From a virus, in the IMG/VR virus record IMGVR_UViG_3300045120_000487, positions 1 through 49,520 of that record: DNA of 49,520 bases, one strand, 5' to 3'. The notes below the pieces were generated by a model. That model was not told where the DNA came from, ran no database searches, and saw only the letters and a program-made list of their open reading frames with translations. This document shows, in pieces, positions 1 to 9,579 of this stretch (its first letter is position 1; each line of letters begins with the position of its first letter). The translations under genes and the position numbers were made by a program.

Positions 1-127
1 ATCAGTGAACTGGATGAGTCTCCGGTCAATAACACCCCAGTGCATGGCCTTGGTCTTCTCGACCAGGTGCTCCCAGTCCTTGTCTTCTAACAAGAGAATC
101 CCGCCCTTGGCTGCGTCCAGGGCATCG
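1..127. repeat. Terminal direct repeat, left copy
   Basis: The first 127 bases are identical to the last 127 bases of the window (49394-49520). Both copies lie inside the same minus-strand coding sequence, and reading across the joint keeps that frame open. This is what an assembler leaves when it closes a circle, so the genome is circular or circularly permuted, and the repeat is unlikely to be a true physical terminus. Confidence 0.95.
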
Positions 128-276
128 AGGATATGCACGCCCCGGCGGATCTCTTCTATGTCCGCACCCTGCTGCTGGTTCAGAGGCTGCCGGATGACTT
201 GCTCGATAATGACTCGCCAGTCCAGATCAGGCATGCCGTTCTTGCCCAGCGTAGTGCGCAATGGGATCTGCTTCAT
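1..276 (-). CDS. Late hypothetical protein, N-terminal 92 codons (gene crosses the contig joint)
   Basis: The ATG at 276-274 overlaps the TGA of the upstream 92-aa gene in an ATGA junction. The frame stays open to base 1. Because the contig is circular, it continues from 49393 down to a TGA at 49316-49318, giving a 117-aa protein. The product begins MKQIPLRTTLGKNGMPDLDW and is soluble, mixed alpha/beta and charged. It has no signal peptide or membrane segment. I do not recognise the family. Its place between the fibre genes and the putative tail nozzle suggests a small virion-assembly or tail protein, which is inference from position only. Confidence 0.8.
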   Translation of the reverse strand, partial: MKQIPLRTTLGKNGMPDLDWRVIIEQVIRQPLNQQQGADIEEIRRGVHILDALDAAKGGILLLEDKDWEHLVEKTKAMHWGVIDRRLIQFTD

Positions 277-554
277 CACATCCCAATGATGCGGGAGATG
301 AACGTCATGTCCACCGCATCCAGCGCCACGTCCAGATCTGCAATGGCAGACTTGAGCAATGTCTCCTGCTCGTCCGTGAAGTAATACGGCGCAGCCTTCA
401 GGTCCGTGCCACCGAGAAAGTTGTGGTCCTGGTTGATCTGGTTCTTGCTGGACACAAAGCCCCGGAGATGGGTGCCGATCAGGTTATTTACTTCGTAGGC
501 ATTGATCGGCTGGCTACCGACTGTTGCCGGAGGCTGGGGTTCAGGAGGGGTCAT
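276..554 (-). CDS. Small late hypothetical protein (92 aa)
   Basis: This 92-aa frame starts at an ATG that overlaps the fibre gene stop (ATGA at 551-554) and ends in another ATGA junction with the next gene, so it is translationally coupled on both sides. The N-terminus is Pro-rich and the rest looks helical and acidic, with no cysteines or membrane segments. It sits directly downstream of the S74-type tail fibre, a common place for a fibre-assembly factor or small tail protein. No family is recognised, so the function stays open. Confidence 0.75.
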   Translation of the reverse strand: MTPPEPQPPATVGSQPINAYEVNNLIGTHLRGFVSSKNQINQDHNFLGGTDLKAAPYYFTDEQETLLKSAIADLDVALDAVDMTFISRIIGM

Positions 555-3535
555 GTGGCTTTCTCCAATGCTGCGAGTCTTGCTTCCGTCTTCACGATGT
601 ACTGCTTGAGGGCCTCGAACGTGACTGCCGAGATCCGGCCATAGTCCAGTGCCATCACGTCGCCGAGGTTGTCCAGGGCGACCACCTCGGGCAGCACCGG
701 CAGCCAGTCGTCGGCGACCATGCCCACGCTCGCCTTGCCGGTGGCACGGTCGGTGTAGCGCACCGCGTGCAGCCTGTCGTCCCGCACCATGCTCAGCGGA
801 TCTTCGAGCGTGCGGATGTCGAGCTTCGAGCGACGGGAACTCTGCACCGAGAACGCCGCGCCATACAGCGTCGTGTACGCACCGACCAGGTTCTGGAAGT
901 AGTGGTTACCGCCGACAGTGAGAGCACGGAAAAAGATGTTTGTGCCCTCACTGCTGATATAGGGACCACTGCTCCCAAAGTAGTAGGCCATACCGCCCGA
1001 CACAATGTGGGCACCCGCCGAGATAGGACCAGCAGCCACGACGCCACCGGTCCCGTCCACCTGAAGGCACGAGACGTTGTCGTACATGCGGCGGATTACG
1101 AACTGGGATCCCTGGGCGGCAGCAAGGGTAGAGTTGCCGCCGAAGTTGAGGTAGGCGTTGTTGGCAACCCCGCCCACGCCCATCATGATCTGGTTGCCAC
1201 GGACGATCAGGGCGTTGTAGACGCTGGTGTTACCGACGTTATCGACAGTGAGAAGATTGGGCAGCGCAAACGAGCCATCCGGGTTGATAGCCAAGCGGCT
1301 TGTGAAAGACGTGATCGGGTTGGCACCGGCGGGTGCGTTATAGAACCCCATCGAGCCGCCGCCGTCGTTGATCATCGATGCCCCGGCAGCGGTGTCGTAG
1401 CGGTTCCAGTTGGTGCCGTCCCAGTAGGCATTGCCGGTCAGGTGAGAGCCGGACTTTCCGTGGACGGACGCGAATCCAGCGGGAGCCTCAATCGCCAGAT
1501 GAAGACTGCTGGCTGCGGTCGTCTTGATGTACGGCTTACTGCCACCGGCGGCGCTACCGACGTTGAACTGGTTGGCCCACAGGTTGCTGGCGATCACGTC
1601 GCCAGTCAGGTTCAGGTTGCCGCCGGCGTTCACGTTCCGGTACACGTTCACATCACGGGGCCGGACACTAGCTATCCCGAGATCCACAGTGTTGTCCGAA
1701 ATCGGACGGAAGTGACCGTTCGTGTCGAGCACCCACCTGGAGGTGCCACCGCTGTACAGGGTCAGCGCTATGCTGCCAAGGGGGCCAATGTTCTGAGCAT
1801 CCACCTGGCCGAACGCAGTCATGCGGAGGTCGCCGGCCAGGTACAAGTTCAAGGGCCGGCTGGTGGTGGTGCTCCCGCCGATGTTGTAGCTACCGTCGGG
1901 AGTGAAGAGCAGGTTGCCAGACAGGCCCCCAGCCAGGTTCGTGGTGCCAGCCACGTACAGGCCAGTGTTCGAGACTGCTGCACCGGACTGGTTGGCGATG
2001 TAGATTCCGTAGGCGTTGTTCACGCCGGTCGCACCCTGGTTCTCGATCCGGAGTCCGCTCATCACCGTGATCGTGTTGCCCGCACCCAGGCCTGGCGACT
2101 GGACGTACAGGCCGTAGCCGTTGGACGTGGTGAACGTCGTTGCCTGGCTGGAGTACTTGACTGACATCACGCCGGCGTTGTTGGTACCGCTGGACGAGAA
2201 CGTCGGGCTAACGAAGATGGCGTACTGTGTGCTACCGGTCAGTGTCTGGTTAGGTGTGATCCAGAGGGAGTAGAACGCTGCCGGTGCTGAGCTTGTGCCT
2301 ATCGACACGCCCCCGTTGATGACGGCATTGCGCGCCAGGTTCAGGTCTCTCGGTCGGTAGCTGCCACCGGCACCAATATCCAAGGTGTTGTCGTACAGGC
2401 ACTCGAGATTTCCGTTGACCCGGAACGCCCAGCGTTCTGCGTTGCCCATCTGGAGCACCAGTTGCTGGGCCGAAGTCCACCGGAAGTTAGCCCAGGGATC
2501 AATGTAGAAATTATTCGACGGGTCTGTGCCCAGCACCATGCGCGGCTGCGTGGTGTCCGTCCCGTCAATCATGAACACTTGCTGGCCGTTGGCTCCGAAG
2601 CTCAGCTTCTCATTGCCAGATCTGTAGAGCCCAGTGTTCGGATCTGATGTAAACGAATAGCTGGGCGCAGCTGCCGTACCATCCGGAGCCAGCAGTGGCC
2701 AGGTCAGAGATCCGCCCCCAGACACAGTAGTCCAGGCCAGAGCGTAATCAGAGTTACTCGACTTGCTCAGGACCTGGCCTGTGGTACCACCGGTAGGCAC
2801 CGCACCTGGTCCGATAAAGCTGGTGCCGGCGTAGACCGTGCGGGGCCTGCTCGCCGCACTGGCACCGATGTCATAGGTCGAATCGGGTGAGAACGTCAGG
2901 GTCTGGGTCAGCGGCAGGGTCAGGCCTCCGCCGCCTGCTGCCGGCGTCTGCCAGTTGGTGTTGTAGTCAGTGGCATTGATCTTGGTCAGGACCTGGCCAG
3001 TGGCACCACCTGGTGGCACACCCGGGCCGGCTGGGCCGGTCGCCCCAGCAGCACCGGGTGCACCAGGCGAGCCCTGCGGACCAGCAGGGCCCTGCGGACC
3101 AGGTGGGCCAGACAGGACAAGCGAATCCACGTACTGCTTGGGCGTCGCCTCGAGAGCCAGCAAAGGGTTCCGGCTCAGCATAGTCACGCCCACGATCGTC
3201 AGATTGCCGCCGATCTGAGCATTGGACTGCGTAGCGAACTGGCCACCGGCAGTGTTGGCCGTGATGTTCTTGCCCCTGAGCAGGACGTCCTGATAGAGAT
3301 CTTCGTCGTGGTCGTAGGCCAGCAGATGGGCTATGCCACCGGTGTAGAAAAGCTCCACGCCCACGCCGTACGGGGCAGGCTGGGCACCCGTGGCCCGCAG
3401 CGACTTGGCATCAATCCGATTGGCGACCGTGATCAGCTGGTCACTCAGCTGGCCCGTAAGGCCGGCATACAGGTCAGAGATATGCCGGCCCAGGACGGGC
3501 TTGCCTGGGCCGATAGACGCCGTATCGAAGGGCAT
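551..3535 (-). CDS. Tail fibre with collagen-like segment and S74 intramolecular chaperone
   Basis: This is a 994-aa fibre protein. Residues about 140-175 form Gly-X-Y collagen-like repeats ([10 protein letters not shown] and similar), a trimerising segment common in phage fibres. Long Gly/Ser/Thr/Asn-rich beta-repetitive stretches follow, with recurring motifs such as RPR(D/T)(V/L)(N/Y) and SDYALAW. From about residue 896 the end matches the Peptidase_S74 chaperone: SSRRSKLDI provides the Ser/Lys pair used for self-cleavage, then VGMVADD and a C-terminal helix. In this family the chaperone trimerises the fibre and cuts itself off. The protein probably binds the host surface. The start ATG at 3535 lies 3 bp after the previous stop. 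Confidence 0.92.
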   Translation of the reverse strand: MPFDTASIGPGKPVLGRHISDLYAGLTGQLSDQLITVANRIDAKSLRATGAQPAPYGVGVELFYTGGIAHLLAYDHDEDLYQDVLLRGKNITANTAGGQFATQSNAQIGGNLTIVGVTMLSRNPLLALEATPKQYVDSLVLSGPPGPQGPAGPQGSPGAPGAAGATGPAGPGVPPGGATGQVLTKINATDYNTNWQTPAAGGGGLTLPLTQTLTFSPDSTYDIGASAASRPRTVYAGTSFIGPGAVPTGGTTGQVLSKSSNSDYALAWTTVSGGGSLTWPLLAPDGTAAAPSYSFTSDPNTGLYRSGNEKLSFGANGQQVFMIDGTDTTQPRMVLGTDPSNNFYIDPWANFRWTSAQQLVLQMGNAERWAFRVNGNLECLYDNTLDIGAGGSYRPRDLNLARNAVINGGVSIGTSSAPAAFYSLWITPNQTLTGSTQYAIFVSPTFSSSGTNNAGVMSVKYSSQATTFTTSNGYGLYVQSPGLGAGNTITVMSGLRIENQGATGVNNAYGIYIANQSGAAVSNTGLYVAGTTNLAGGLSGNLLFTPDGSYNIGGSTTTSRPLNLYLAGDLRMTAFGQVDAQNIGPLGSIALTLYSGGTSRWVLDTNGHFRPISDNTVDLGIASVRPRDVNVYRNVNAGGNLNLTGDVIASNLWANQFNVGSAAGGSKPYIKTTAASSLHLAIEAPAGFASVHGKSGSHLTGNAYWDGTNWNRYDTAAGASMINDGGGSMGFYNAPAGANPITSFTSRLAINPDGSFALPNLLTVDNVGNTSVYNALIVRGNQIMMGVGGVANNAYLNFGGNSTLAAAQGSQFVIRRMYDNVSCLQVDGTGGVVAAGPISAGAHIVSGGMAYYFGSSGPYISSEGTNIFFRALTVGGNHYFQNLVGAYTTLYGAAFSVQSSRRSKLDIRTLEDPLSMVRDDRLHAVRYTDRATGKASVGMVADDWLPVLPEVVALDNLGDVMALDYGRISAVTFEALKQYIVKTEARLAALEKAT

Positions 3536-3538
3536 TAG

Positions 3539-4615
3539 CTAGGGGGCGGGCACTACATCGAGTGGCTCGTCCGGCTGATCGTACTCCAGCGTCGCCGCAT
3601 CCACGTTGCCCTCTTGGCCCTGTGGTCCAGTGAGATCCGTGGTCGTCGGGGTCCAGCCCCCGGGCAGCCGGTACTCCCAGACGGTGCCGTCGCCCTGGAG
3701 ATAGAAGTCTCCCGGCCTGCCGATCGCATACGTTGGGGCAGCGTCCCCGGTGTACCACTGGCTGGCTCGAGCCATGCTCGGCGGGACAGCGACGTGCCCG
3801 GGCGTAGCACCCGTGCCCGTGGGCCGCACACGCCTGACGTTATTCGGCTGGCGCAGGCGCATGGTCCGACGCAGCGTCTCTTCTTCCTGCTTGAGCGCAG
3901 CGTAGATGGCCTTCATGCGGTCCGCGTCTGAGCCCTTCATCATCCGCAGACACATCAGCTTCGCCGCGAACACGGCCACGAAGCTGGGCTCGACCTCACA
4001 GGTCGTCTGGTCATTAGGCATCTCGCGTGGACGCCGGGTGCCCAGTAACCGGACTCGAGAGCCCAGCGGGATCAGCGGCTCGTAGAGCGTCACTAGCTCG
4101 GGCTCGATGACGTTCCAGTCGTTGTGGCTTATGGGGTACCAGTTGGCGTCGTTCTGATCTACGGGTGCCTGGTACAGGATCTTGTAGACGCAGTCCATCT
4201 CCGGGGGTACCGGGTACGCCGTCGTCTCGGTGACGGCAACAGGAAGATCCCCCAGATCATCCAGGTAGCTGTCCAGTAGGACCCACGCCGTGAGTTGCAC
4301 GTCCCGGACTGCGGCATTGGCGAACGCGATCATCTGCTCCCGTGTGTGCAGCTGGTCTTTGCGTAGCTCGTAGGGATCCCCGGCATGGGGCGTGAACGGG
4401 AACGCGTTGGTCTCGAACTGGCCGGGACGGGAGTAGCCCGTAACCCGACGCTCTACCCCGTTCACGGTCAGCCAGGCGTCGGTCCAGTGCCCATCGGGCT
4501 CTGTCCGGCCTGTGTCTATAGGGTGTCCTGCATCCACGCCCCCGGTCAGAATGCCAATCTCCAGGTCACCGACCCGAAAGCTGGCATCCTGGACCACGTC
4601 CAGCCGGAGCGACAC
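3539..4615 (-). CDS. Putative head-tail adaptor or tail protein with short collagen-like C-terminus (358 aa)
   Basis: The N-terminal two thirds is a compact, mostly hydrophilic domain (MSLRLDVVQDASFRVGDLEI onward). Helical, Arg-rich sequence containing RMMKGSDADRMKAIYAALK follows, then a Gly/Pro-rich tail with LTGPQGQEG, a fragment of collagen-like repeat resembling that of the next gene. It lies between the capsid/decoration genes and the fibre. In podovirus-like late operons this place is usually held by the tail-tube adaptor that joins portal to nozzle. I assign that role from order and size only. The shared collagen-like ending suggests physical contact with the fibre. Confidence 0.75.
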   Translation of the reverse strand: MSLRLDVVQDASFRVGDLEIGILTGGVDAGHPIDTGRTEPDGHWTDAWLTVNGVERRVTGYSRPGQFETNAFPFTPHAGDPYELRKDQLHTREQMIAFANAAVRDVQLTAWVLLDSYLDDLGDLPVAVTETTAYPVPPEMDCVYKILYQAPVDQNDANWYPISHNDWNVIEPELVTLYEPLIPLGSRVRLLGTRRPREMPNDQTTCEVEPSFVAVFAAKLMCLRMMKGSDADRMKAIYAALKQEEETLRRTMRLRQPNNVRRVRPTGTGATPGHVAVPPSMARASQWYTGDAAPTYAIGRPGDFYLQGDGTVWEYRLPGGWTPTTTDLTGPQGQEGNVDAATLEYDQPDEPLDVVPAP

Positions 4616-4617
4616 GG

Positions 4618-4935
4618 CTAGGTGGCTTCAGAGAGTGGCTCTGGAACAGGGATTCTCTGGCCCGGATGGTGCGTGTCGATGACCCGGTAGTGGAACTCGT
4701 CTCTGAGTCTGTTGGCCACGGTCAGGTCATCCGTTCTGCCGATGCCCTCGATGAACTTGACCTCGTAGGACGTGAAGTTCACGGCACGCGGAGTGATGAC
4801 CTTGTACCGGCCTTCGTGCTCGATGGTCATGGCCTCGTCGTCGGAGAGTTCAAAGCCGGGTGTCAGCCGGTCGACCTCTTCGACGCCGTTGACAGCGGCA
4901 ACGGTTGTGCTGGCGTTCTTCACTCCGCGTGGCAT
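4618..4935 (-). CDS. Hypothetical virion or connector protein (105 aa)
   Basis: This is a short, acidic, soluble protein in the tight run between the capsid-side gene and the adaptor-like gene, with 2-bp gaps on both sides. It contains a beta-rich stretch (GRYKVITPRAVNFTSYEVKF) that could form a small sandwich or Ig-like fold. It has no cysteines or membrane segments. The context fits a head-completion or decoration protein, but no family is recognised. Confidence 0.75.
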   Translation of the reverse strand: MPRGVKNASTTVAAVNGVEEVDRLTPGFELSDDEAMTIEHEGRYKVITPRAVNFTSYEVKFIEGIGRTDDLTVANRLRDEFHYRVIDTHHPGQRIPVPEPLSEAT

Positions 4936-4937
4936 GT

Positions 4938-5363
4938 CTAGCCAGACCTCGTGAGCTTGTGCGCGCCCGAGCAGAGCCCGGCCATGACGCCCAGGAACGA
5001 GCCAGCGCCAGTGGTCACGATGACCGAGCGCATGTAGCGCCGGCGCTTACCGAAGCGCAGCCAGTAGAGTTCCCCGGTCGTCGGGACAGCCTCGCCGCCG
5101 GTGCCGAGCGCCGCCAGGGTAGCCGTCTCCTTGATCGTCGGCGTGGCGATGTCGTCCGCAAACTGCAACGTCAGGGTCAGCCCGCCGGCCACCGTCTGGG
5201 GTGGGATGGTCAGGCCGTACTCACCCTCGTCCACGCCCGCGATATCCCGCCAGGGGCCGTTGATCGTGACTGCGCCAGTGATGTTGCCGCCCACACCCGC
5301 CGAGCCCGTGCTGAGCGCAGCGCTGGTGCCGTCTGCGTCGAGGACCAGTGCATCAAAGATCAT
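4938..5363 (-). CDS. Putative capsid decoration or accessory structural protein (141 aa)
   Basis: I chose the ATG at 5363, 2 bp beyond the capsid gene stop, over an in-frame ATG at 5414 that would overlap that gene by 49 bp. The product is Gly/Ala/Thr-rich and beta-prone (MIFDALVLDADG, then GLTLTLQFADD). It ends with a basic patch FGKRRRYMRS and a hydrophobic run VIVTTGAGSFLGVMAGL. Genes immediately after the major capsid protein often encode decoration or minor capsid proteins, and the composition is compatible. The role is inferred from position. Confidence 0.75.
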   Translation of the reverse strand: MIFDALVLDADGTSAALSTGSAGVGGNITGAVTINGPWRDIAGVDEGEYGLTIPPQTVAGGLTLTLQFADDIATPTIKETATLAALGTGGEAVPTTGELYWLRFGKRRRYMRSVIVTTGAGSFLGVMAGLCSGAHKLTRSG

Positions 5364-5365
5364 GC

Positions 5366-6346
5366 TTACGCCACCTTCAGGGCACGCAGGCGGACCATCG
5401 AGCGCTTGCCCCACACGACGGGACCAAGCACCCAGTCCACGCGGGTGCGGTTCTTCGGGCCAGACTGAAGCTCACCCATCTCGCGGGTGTCGATGGCCTG
5501 CAACTGGATCAAGCCGCAGTGCCGCTTCGCGTCGAGCTTCAGGAAGTAGATCGAGGTACCGAGCGCCGTGTTGCCGGGCACGTCGTGGTCATCGCCCAGG
5601 ATCAGGGACGCACCGTCCGGGTCCTTGTAGCCAGCGTCCACGAACGAGATCTTCTTCCAGCTTGTCACCTCGCGCTCGAACTGATCCTCGTTGACCTTGT
5701 ACAGACCCTCACGCCGGAGCATGGAATCGAACAGATCCAGGACGTTCTCGTTCATGATCGCCAGATCAGGCTGGGATCCTTCGGCTACGCGCTTGGCCCT
5801 CAGGAGAGCATCGAAGAAGCCCTGGCGAACAGCAGAGCTAGCACCGCCAGCACTGATATCCAGAACAGTACCGGTACCACCGTACTTGGCTTGTCCTGCA
5901 TCTACGATCTGCCTCGCCGGGAGGCCGGACGAGATCTTCTTGTAGCCGTCGAAGCCTCGGGGATTAGCTGCCTTGTCGCCGTTGATCAGCGAGTCGTTGA
6001 TCGTGAAGTTGATCGCCTCGAGAGTCTGCTCCGTGTAGAGCGTCTTGGGCTTCACGAAGTGGGCGGTCTTGTCGTAGATCCGGTCGATGTCGATGTCGTG
6101 GCCGATACGTACCACGCCCCAGGCGATCGACTCGATCTTGCCGGTGCCCTCGGTGTAGTTCTCGTTCGGCAGGTTGAAGGACACGGAGGGCAGGCTCTTC
6201 CAGCGAAAGCCCTCCGTCTCCAGAGCGTTGACGTTTTCGACCGGCAACTTGTCGAGCACCTGGCCAGCGGTCAGGATGCCCTTGGTTACCGCCGCTCTCT
6301 TGGGATCTTCCATGAGAGCGAGTTCGTCAGCCATCGTATGTGGCAT
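5366..6346 (-). CDS. Major capsid protein (HK97-fold type)
   Basis: This 326-aa protein directly follows the scaffold-like gene. Its features fit HK97-fold capsid proteins of the non-cleaved class. A helical N-terminal arm is followed by AWGVVRIGHDIDIDRIY and an E-loop-like stretch. Next comes INDSLINGD and a gene-typical phrase, DLAIMNENVLDLFDSMLRR. The protein ends with a P-domain strand, TRVDWVLGPVVWG. Size, gene order (portal, accessory genes, scaffold, capsid) and lack of any signal peptide support the call. It should be the most abundant virion protein. Confidence 0.88.
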   Translation of the reverse strand: MPHTMADELALMEDPKRAAVTKGILTAGQVLDKLPVENVNALETEGFRWKSLPSVSFNLPNENYTEGTGKIESIAWGVVRIGHDIDIDRIYDKTAHFVKPKTLYTEQTLEAINFTINDSLINGDKAANPRGFDGYKKISSGLPARQIVDAGQAKYGGTGTVLDISAGGASSAVRQGFFDALLRAKRVAEGSQPDLAIMNENVLDLFDSMLRREGLYKVNEDQFEREVTSWKKISFVDAGYKDPDGASLILGDDHDVPGNTALGTSIYFLKLDAKRHCGLIQLQAIDTREMGELQSGPKNRTRVDWVLGPVVWGKRSMVRLRALKVA

Positions 6347-6364
6347 GTCTGTCTCCGGTAGGGA

Positions 6365-7039
6365 TTAGAGGTATTTCTCGAGCATCTCTCGGGTGTCCAT
6401 CTTCAGCCAGTTTGGCCGGGCGGTGCGTCCACCGGTTGCCGCCACTCTGCCTGTCTGGGTCACCGTCTTAGCGCCCTCACGCTTGTGCGCGGCCTCGGCT
6501 CGTCTGATCAGGCGCTCCATCTCTTGCGGGGTGTCGCACTCGGCCAGTTCAGCCTTGGTAACGCCAAACTTTCTGCCCTCGTCAAAGTAATCTCTGACGG
6601 CGATTTCCTTGTAAACCACTTCCATCTGCTGTTGCTGGGCGGCGAACTGCTGCCGCGCAGTCTGCACACGGGTGGCCTCTTCCCTGAGAGCACGCTGGGC
6701 ATTGGCGTACTCCAACTGTTCCGGAGGCATGCCCTGCGTCTGAAGCTGCCAGACCAGGTCCCGGAGTTGTCCTTGCTGTGCCTGATGGGCCCGAAGCTGC
6801 TGGGCCTGATATGCCATCGCCCGCTGGTACTCAGACAGGCGAGGGTCGGGAGCCGGCGTGCGCGAGGCATCGGAGGGCGATGCTGTCTCTTGCGGGACAG
6901 TGGCCGTGCCGTTCCGGTCTGGAGTAACCCCTGAGCTTTCGCGTTCAGGCAAGTTCCTCGATTCACGGGGTAGGCCCGGTTCCGACATCGTCGGCTCATT
7001 GGTCGTTTCGCCCGGTACGTCTAGAACGTCCTCGTCCAT
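6365..7039 (-). CDS. Capsid scaffolding protein
   Basis: This 224-aa hydrophilic protein sits directly upstream of the major capsid gene. Residues 1-75 are disordered and Pro/Ser/Glu-rich. Residues about 75-170 are Gln/Ala-rich coiled coil (for example QYRAHQAQQ-like and RQQFAAQQQQMEV). The C-terminus is basic, ending in RPNWLKMDTREMLEKYL. This layout, a Gln-rich helix followed by a basic capsid-binding tail, is standard for scaffolds that are lost when the prohead matures. No protease domain is visible in it. Confidence 0.85.
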   Translation of the reverse strand: MDEDVLDVPGETTNEPTMSEPGLPRESRNLPERESSGVTPDRNGTATVPQETASPSDASRTPAPDPRLSEYQRAMAYQAQQLRAHQAQQGQLRDLVWQLQTQGMPPEQLEYANAQRALREEATRVQTARQQFAAQQQQMEVVYKEIAVRDYFDEGRKFGVTKAELAECDTPQEMERLIRRAEAAHKREGAKTVTQTGRVAATGGRTARPNWLKMDTREMLEKYL

Positions 7040-7044
7040 GCCTG

Positions 7045-9579
7045 CTACCTCTTCCTTCCCGGATCAACTGAATCTGCCATTGATCTCCTGCTCAGCGCTT
7101 GGTTGACCGCAGGACTAAACGCCACGCGGCCTGCCTTCTGAGCAGCCAGGCCCTTGGAGATCAGCGGGTTCGGGCTCAAGGCTTTGCCTCCGGTATTGTG
7201 GAGTTGCATCGCCAGTTGAGCAAGGAGCTTGTCACGGACCTTCGGATCACGAAACAGCTGTTCGCGTTCAGCTGCGGACAGGTTTCCCCAATTGGCTATC
7301 TGTTGATCCTCAGGGTATAAGTCTGCATACGCCCCCGCTGCTGGATTCGCTCGATAGCCGGCTAGATTTCCCGCCAGCTTGTATGCCTGGGCAAGTCTGT
7401 TGTCATGCCGGATGTTCTGCTCTTCAGGCGTGAGCAGCTTGAGTCCGGGAACACCAGCGAATCCGCCCACGCCCTCGACCGCCATCTGATCCCCTAGCAG
7501 GGCACCAGCTTTGGTCGGGTCTTCTCCGTTCGCCTTGAGTTCTGCCTGGCGCTTTTTGAGAAGATACTCCTGGTACGGGAACGGGCGACCCTGTCCGAGA
7601 CCTTCCTGGACACTTCCAAGAAGCCCCTTCTGGGCCCCCTCGATGTCAACGGGGCGGTCCAGGACCGAACTCAGGATCCCGTTGACAGGCTGACTGGCCC
7701 TCAGGAAGCCCGGTGCAAAACCTTGCCCGTGCTGTCCGGTGGCCGTGAGTGCTGCCTCGATAAACGGGTTGAGCCCCAGCCCAACCCCCTGGAAGTCGTC
7801 GGCCAACTGGCCAAGCCAGCTTCCGTCGTCATCGTTCTGCGAGTGTGGCCGGGTCGCTGCTTTGACCAGGGCACCAAAGGGGAGCACGCCCACCGGGTCA
7901 AAGTTAAACTGGCCGACACCGGGAATCTGGCCACCGATGGGCATCTTGCCGTGCCAGGTAGGGCCAGGCAATCCCTGCTGCTCGTTGTACTTGTCCGAGG
8001 CCCGGTAATACTCGGACGGGATCATCGCGTTGATCGGTCGCTCACCTGAGGCCCGGATGCCCTTGGGAATGTTGTTGACTGCGAACCTGTGAAAGGCAAA
8101 GGCGTTTCTGCCCAGCTTGTCCACAGGGTTATTCGCTGAGTAGTCGAAGAAGATGTCGGTCGAGTTCTTGGTCCCGGCCTCGAGCGAGTCAATGATCCGG
8201 TTCTCCCAGTTCTCGACCAGACCATCGAGATAGCTGGGCTGTACCGGAGGTCTCCCTGACACGCCCACCGGCGCGCCACCGACCATCTGGTTGGTGTTCT
8301 GGGGCATGGCTGCGTTAGACACACGCCGCGCTCGAGTCCCGGGTTGCAGGATTTCCCGGAGATCGTCAGGGGACATCTGGCCCTGGGCCTTCTTGAAGGC
8401 AGCCACTGCCTGCTGAACTTCTGGCGGGCGTCGCCCGGTCATCGGGTCCCGGACGTGCTGGAGTTCCTTGTAGAACTCGCTGGCGTTCTGGTTGAAGGCA
8501 GGCCTGAACGTCTTGTTGAAGGCCGCGTCCACGGCTGGTCCCTCGACCCGCTCGGTACCGAAGCGCTTGTTGGCTTCGAAGATTCCAGCGGCCTTGTCCC
8601 GCAACGGGTTGAGCGGGCTATCAGGAATGTCCCGGTAGACCGATCGCTCAGGTGTCACGTTGTTGATGTTTCCCGGCCTGTTGATCTTGGCCATCTGCTC
8701 GTTCCAACGAGACGTGAAACTGGCCGGGTCGATCGGTGGCGGGGGTGTGGCGTAGTTCAGCGGCTGCCGGTGGTTACCGATCTTGTTCAGGAGGTCCTCG
8801 CCTACCTTGACGTTCTGGACCCCTGGTGCTGTGGTGGTCTTGACGACACGCGCACCACCTCGGCCTGTGAACGGGGCCAGGGCTGCGGCCTTAGCGACGT
8901 CCCACTGGCCTGCCTGGCCTGCGAGAGCCACGTTCCCTAGCCAGTTGTTGACGTGGTACCCGCCTGACGTCAGCGCCTGCTCGCGCCACCCCTGCATGGT
9001 CTTGCCCACGGCGTTGCCAAAGGCGTCCAGGGCCGGGCTACTGGGGACCATTGGGCCAACAACGTCAGCCGCCCCTTGCAGTGCGCCGCGCCCCACGCTG
9101 CTCAACGCATCCATGCTCTTGTTGGCGACCACGCCAGGAGCCCTGTCCAGAATGTCGGCTACTTTCAGGGCTGACGCAAGCTTGCCACCAGCCGGCGCAG
9201 CTGTAGCCAGCTTGCCGGGAACGCCCATGCCCACCAGGTTCAGTGGGTCCAGTGCAGCCCCGGCGAAGAAGTGCTGCCACGGCGAGTTCTTGTAGGCCAC
9301 GTCAACCCAGTCCTTGCCGCCCCGGCGCTGGACGTTGGCCAGGCTGGCGTCGGCCTGGTTGGGCAGCATGAGGTCCATGATCCCGCCGAGAGGACCAGCC
9401 TTGACGATGGCGCTGCCCAGGCCGCCAGGCGGCTGGAACGGCAGCGGAGCCCGGTCAATGGCCCGCATGCCCTGGTTGGCCATGCGGAGGCCCTGGCCCA
9501 GCATCTTGTCGTCCACGACCTCGTCGCCCCACCACCGGGCACCCTCGAGGATCTTGGACAGGATCGGGATATCAGCCAC
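7045..9579 (-). CDS. Large virion-internal (ejection) protein, 844 aa
   Basis: I prefer the GTG at 9579, which overlaps the lysin stop by 8 bp. An ATG at 9630 would overlap it by 59 bp. The protein is Ala/Gly/Pro-rich with an N-terminal stretch FFAGAALDPLNLVGMGVPGK that resembles AGTALDPVTYT in the 1581-aa protein of this genome. The middle is rich in polar, disordered sequence, and a hydrophobic patch FNFDPVGVLPFGALVKAA lies near residue 560. It sits between the lysin and scaffold genes. In short-tailed phages, large proteins here are packed in the capsid and ejected ahead of the DNA. No enzymatic motif is visible. Confidence 0.75.
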   Translation of the reverse strand: MADIPILSKILEGARWWGDEVVDDKMLGQGLRMANQGMRAIDRAPLPFQPPGGLGSAIVKAGPLGGIMDLMLPNQADASLANVQRRGGKDWVDVAYKNSPWQHFFAGAALDPLNLVGMGVPGKLATAAPAGGKLASALKVADILDRAPGVVANKSMDALSSVGRGALQGAADVVGPMVPSSPALDAFGNAVGKTMQGWREQALTSGGYHVNNWLGNVALAGQAGQWDVAKAAALAPFTGRGGARVVKTTTAPGVQNVKVGEDLLNKIGNHRQPLNYATPPPPIDPASFTSRWNEQMAKINRPGNINNVTPERSVYRDIPDSPLNPLRDKAAGIFEANKRFGTERVEGPAVDAAFNKTFRPAFNQNASEFYKELQHVRDPMTGRRPPEVQQAVAAFKKAQGQMSPDDLREILQPGTRARRVSNAAMPQNTNQMVGGAPVGVSGRPPVQPSYLDGLVENWENRIIDSLEAGTKNSTDIFFDYSANNPVDKLGRNAFAFHRFAVNNIPKGIRASGERPINAMIPSEYYRASDKYNEQQGLPGPTWHGKMPIGGQIPGVGQFNFDPVGVLPFGALVKAATRPHSQNDDDGSWLGQLADDFQGVGLGLNPFIEAALTATGQHGQGFAPGFLRASQPVNGILSSVLDRPVDIEGAQKGLLGSVQEGLGQGRPFPYQEYLLKKRQAELKANGEDPTKAGALLGDQMAVEGVGGFAGVPGLKLLTPEEQNIRHDNRLAQAYKLAGNLAGYRANPAAGAYADLYPEDQQIANWGNLSAAEREQLFRDPKVRDKLLAQLAMQLHNTGGKALSPNPLISKGLAAQKAGRVAFSPAVNQALSRRSMADSVDPGRKR

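Noticed and set aside
524-2164. Long plus-strand open frame of 546 codons opposite the tail fibre
   Set aside because: It is antisense to a well-supported fibre with collagen and S74 domains. Its sequence is His/Val/Arg-rich shadow typical of GC-rich third positions, and it has no ribosome site or neighbour coupling.
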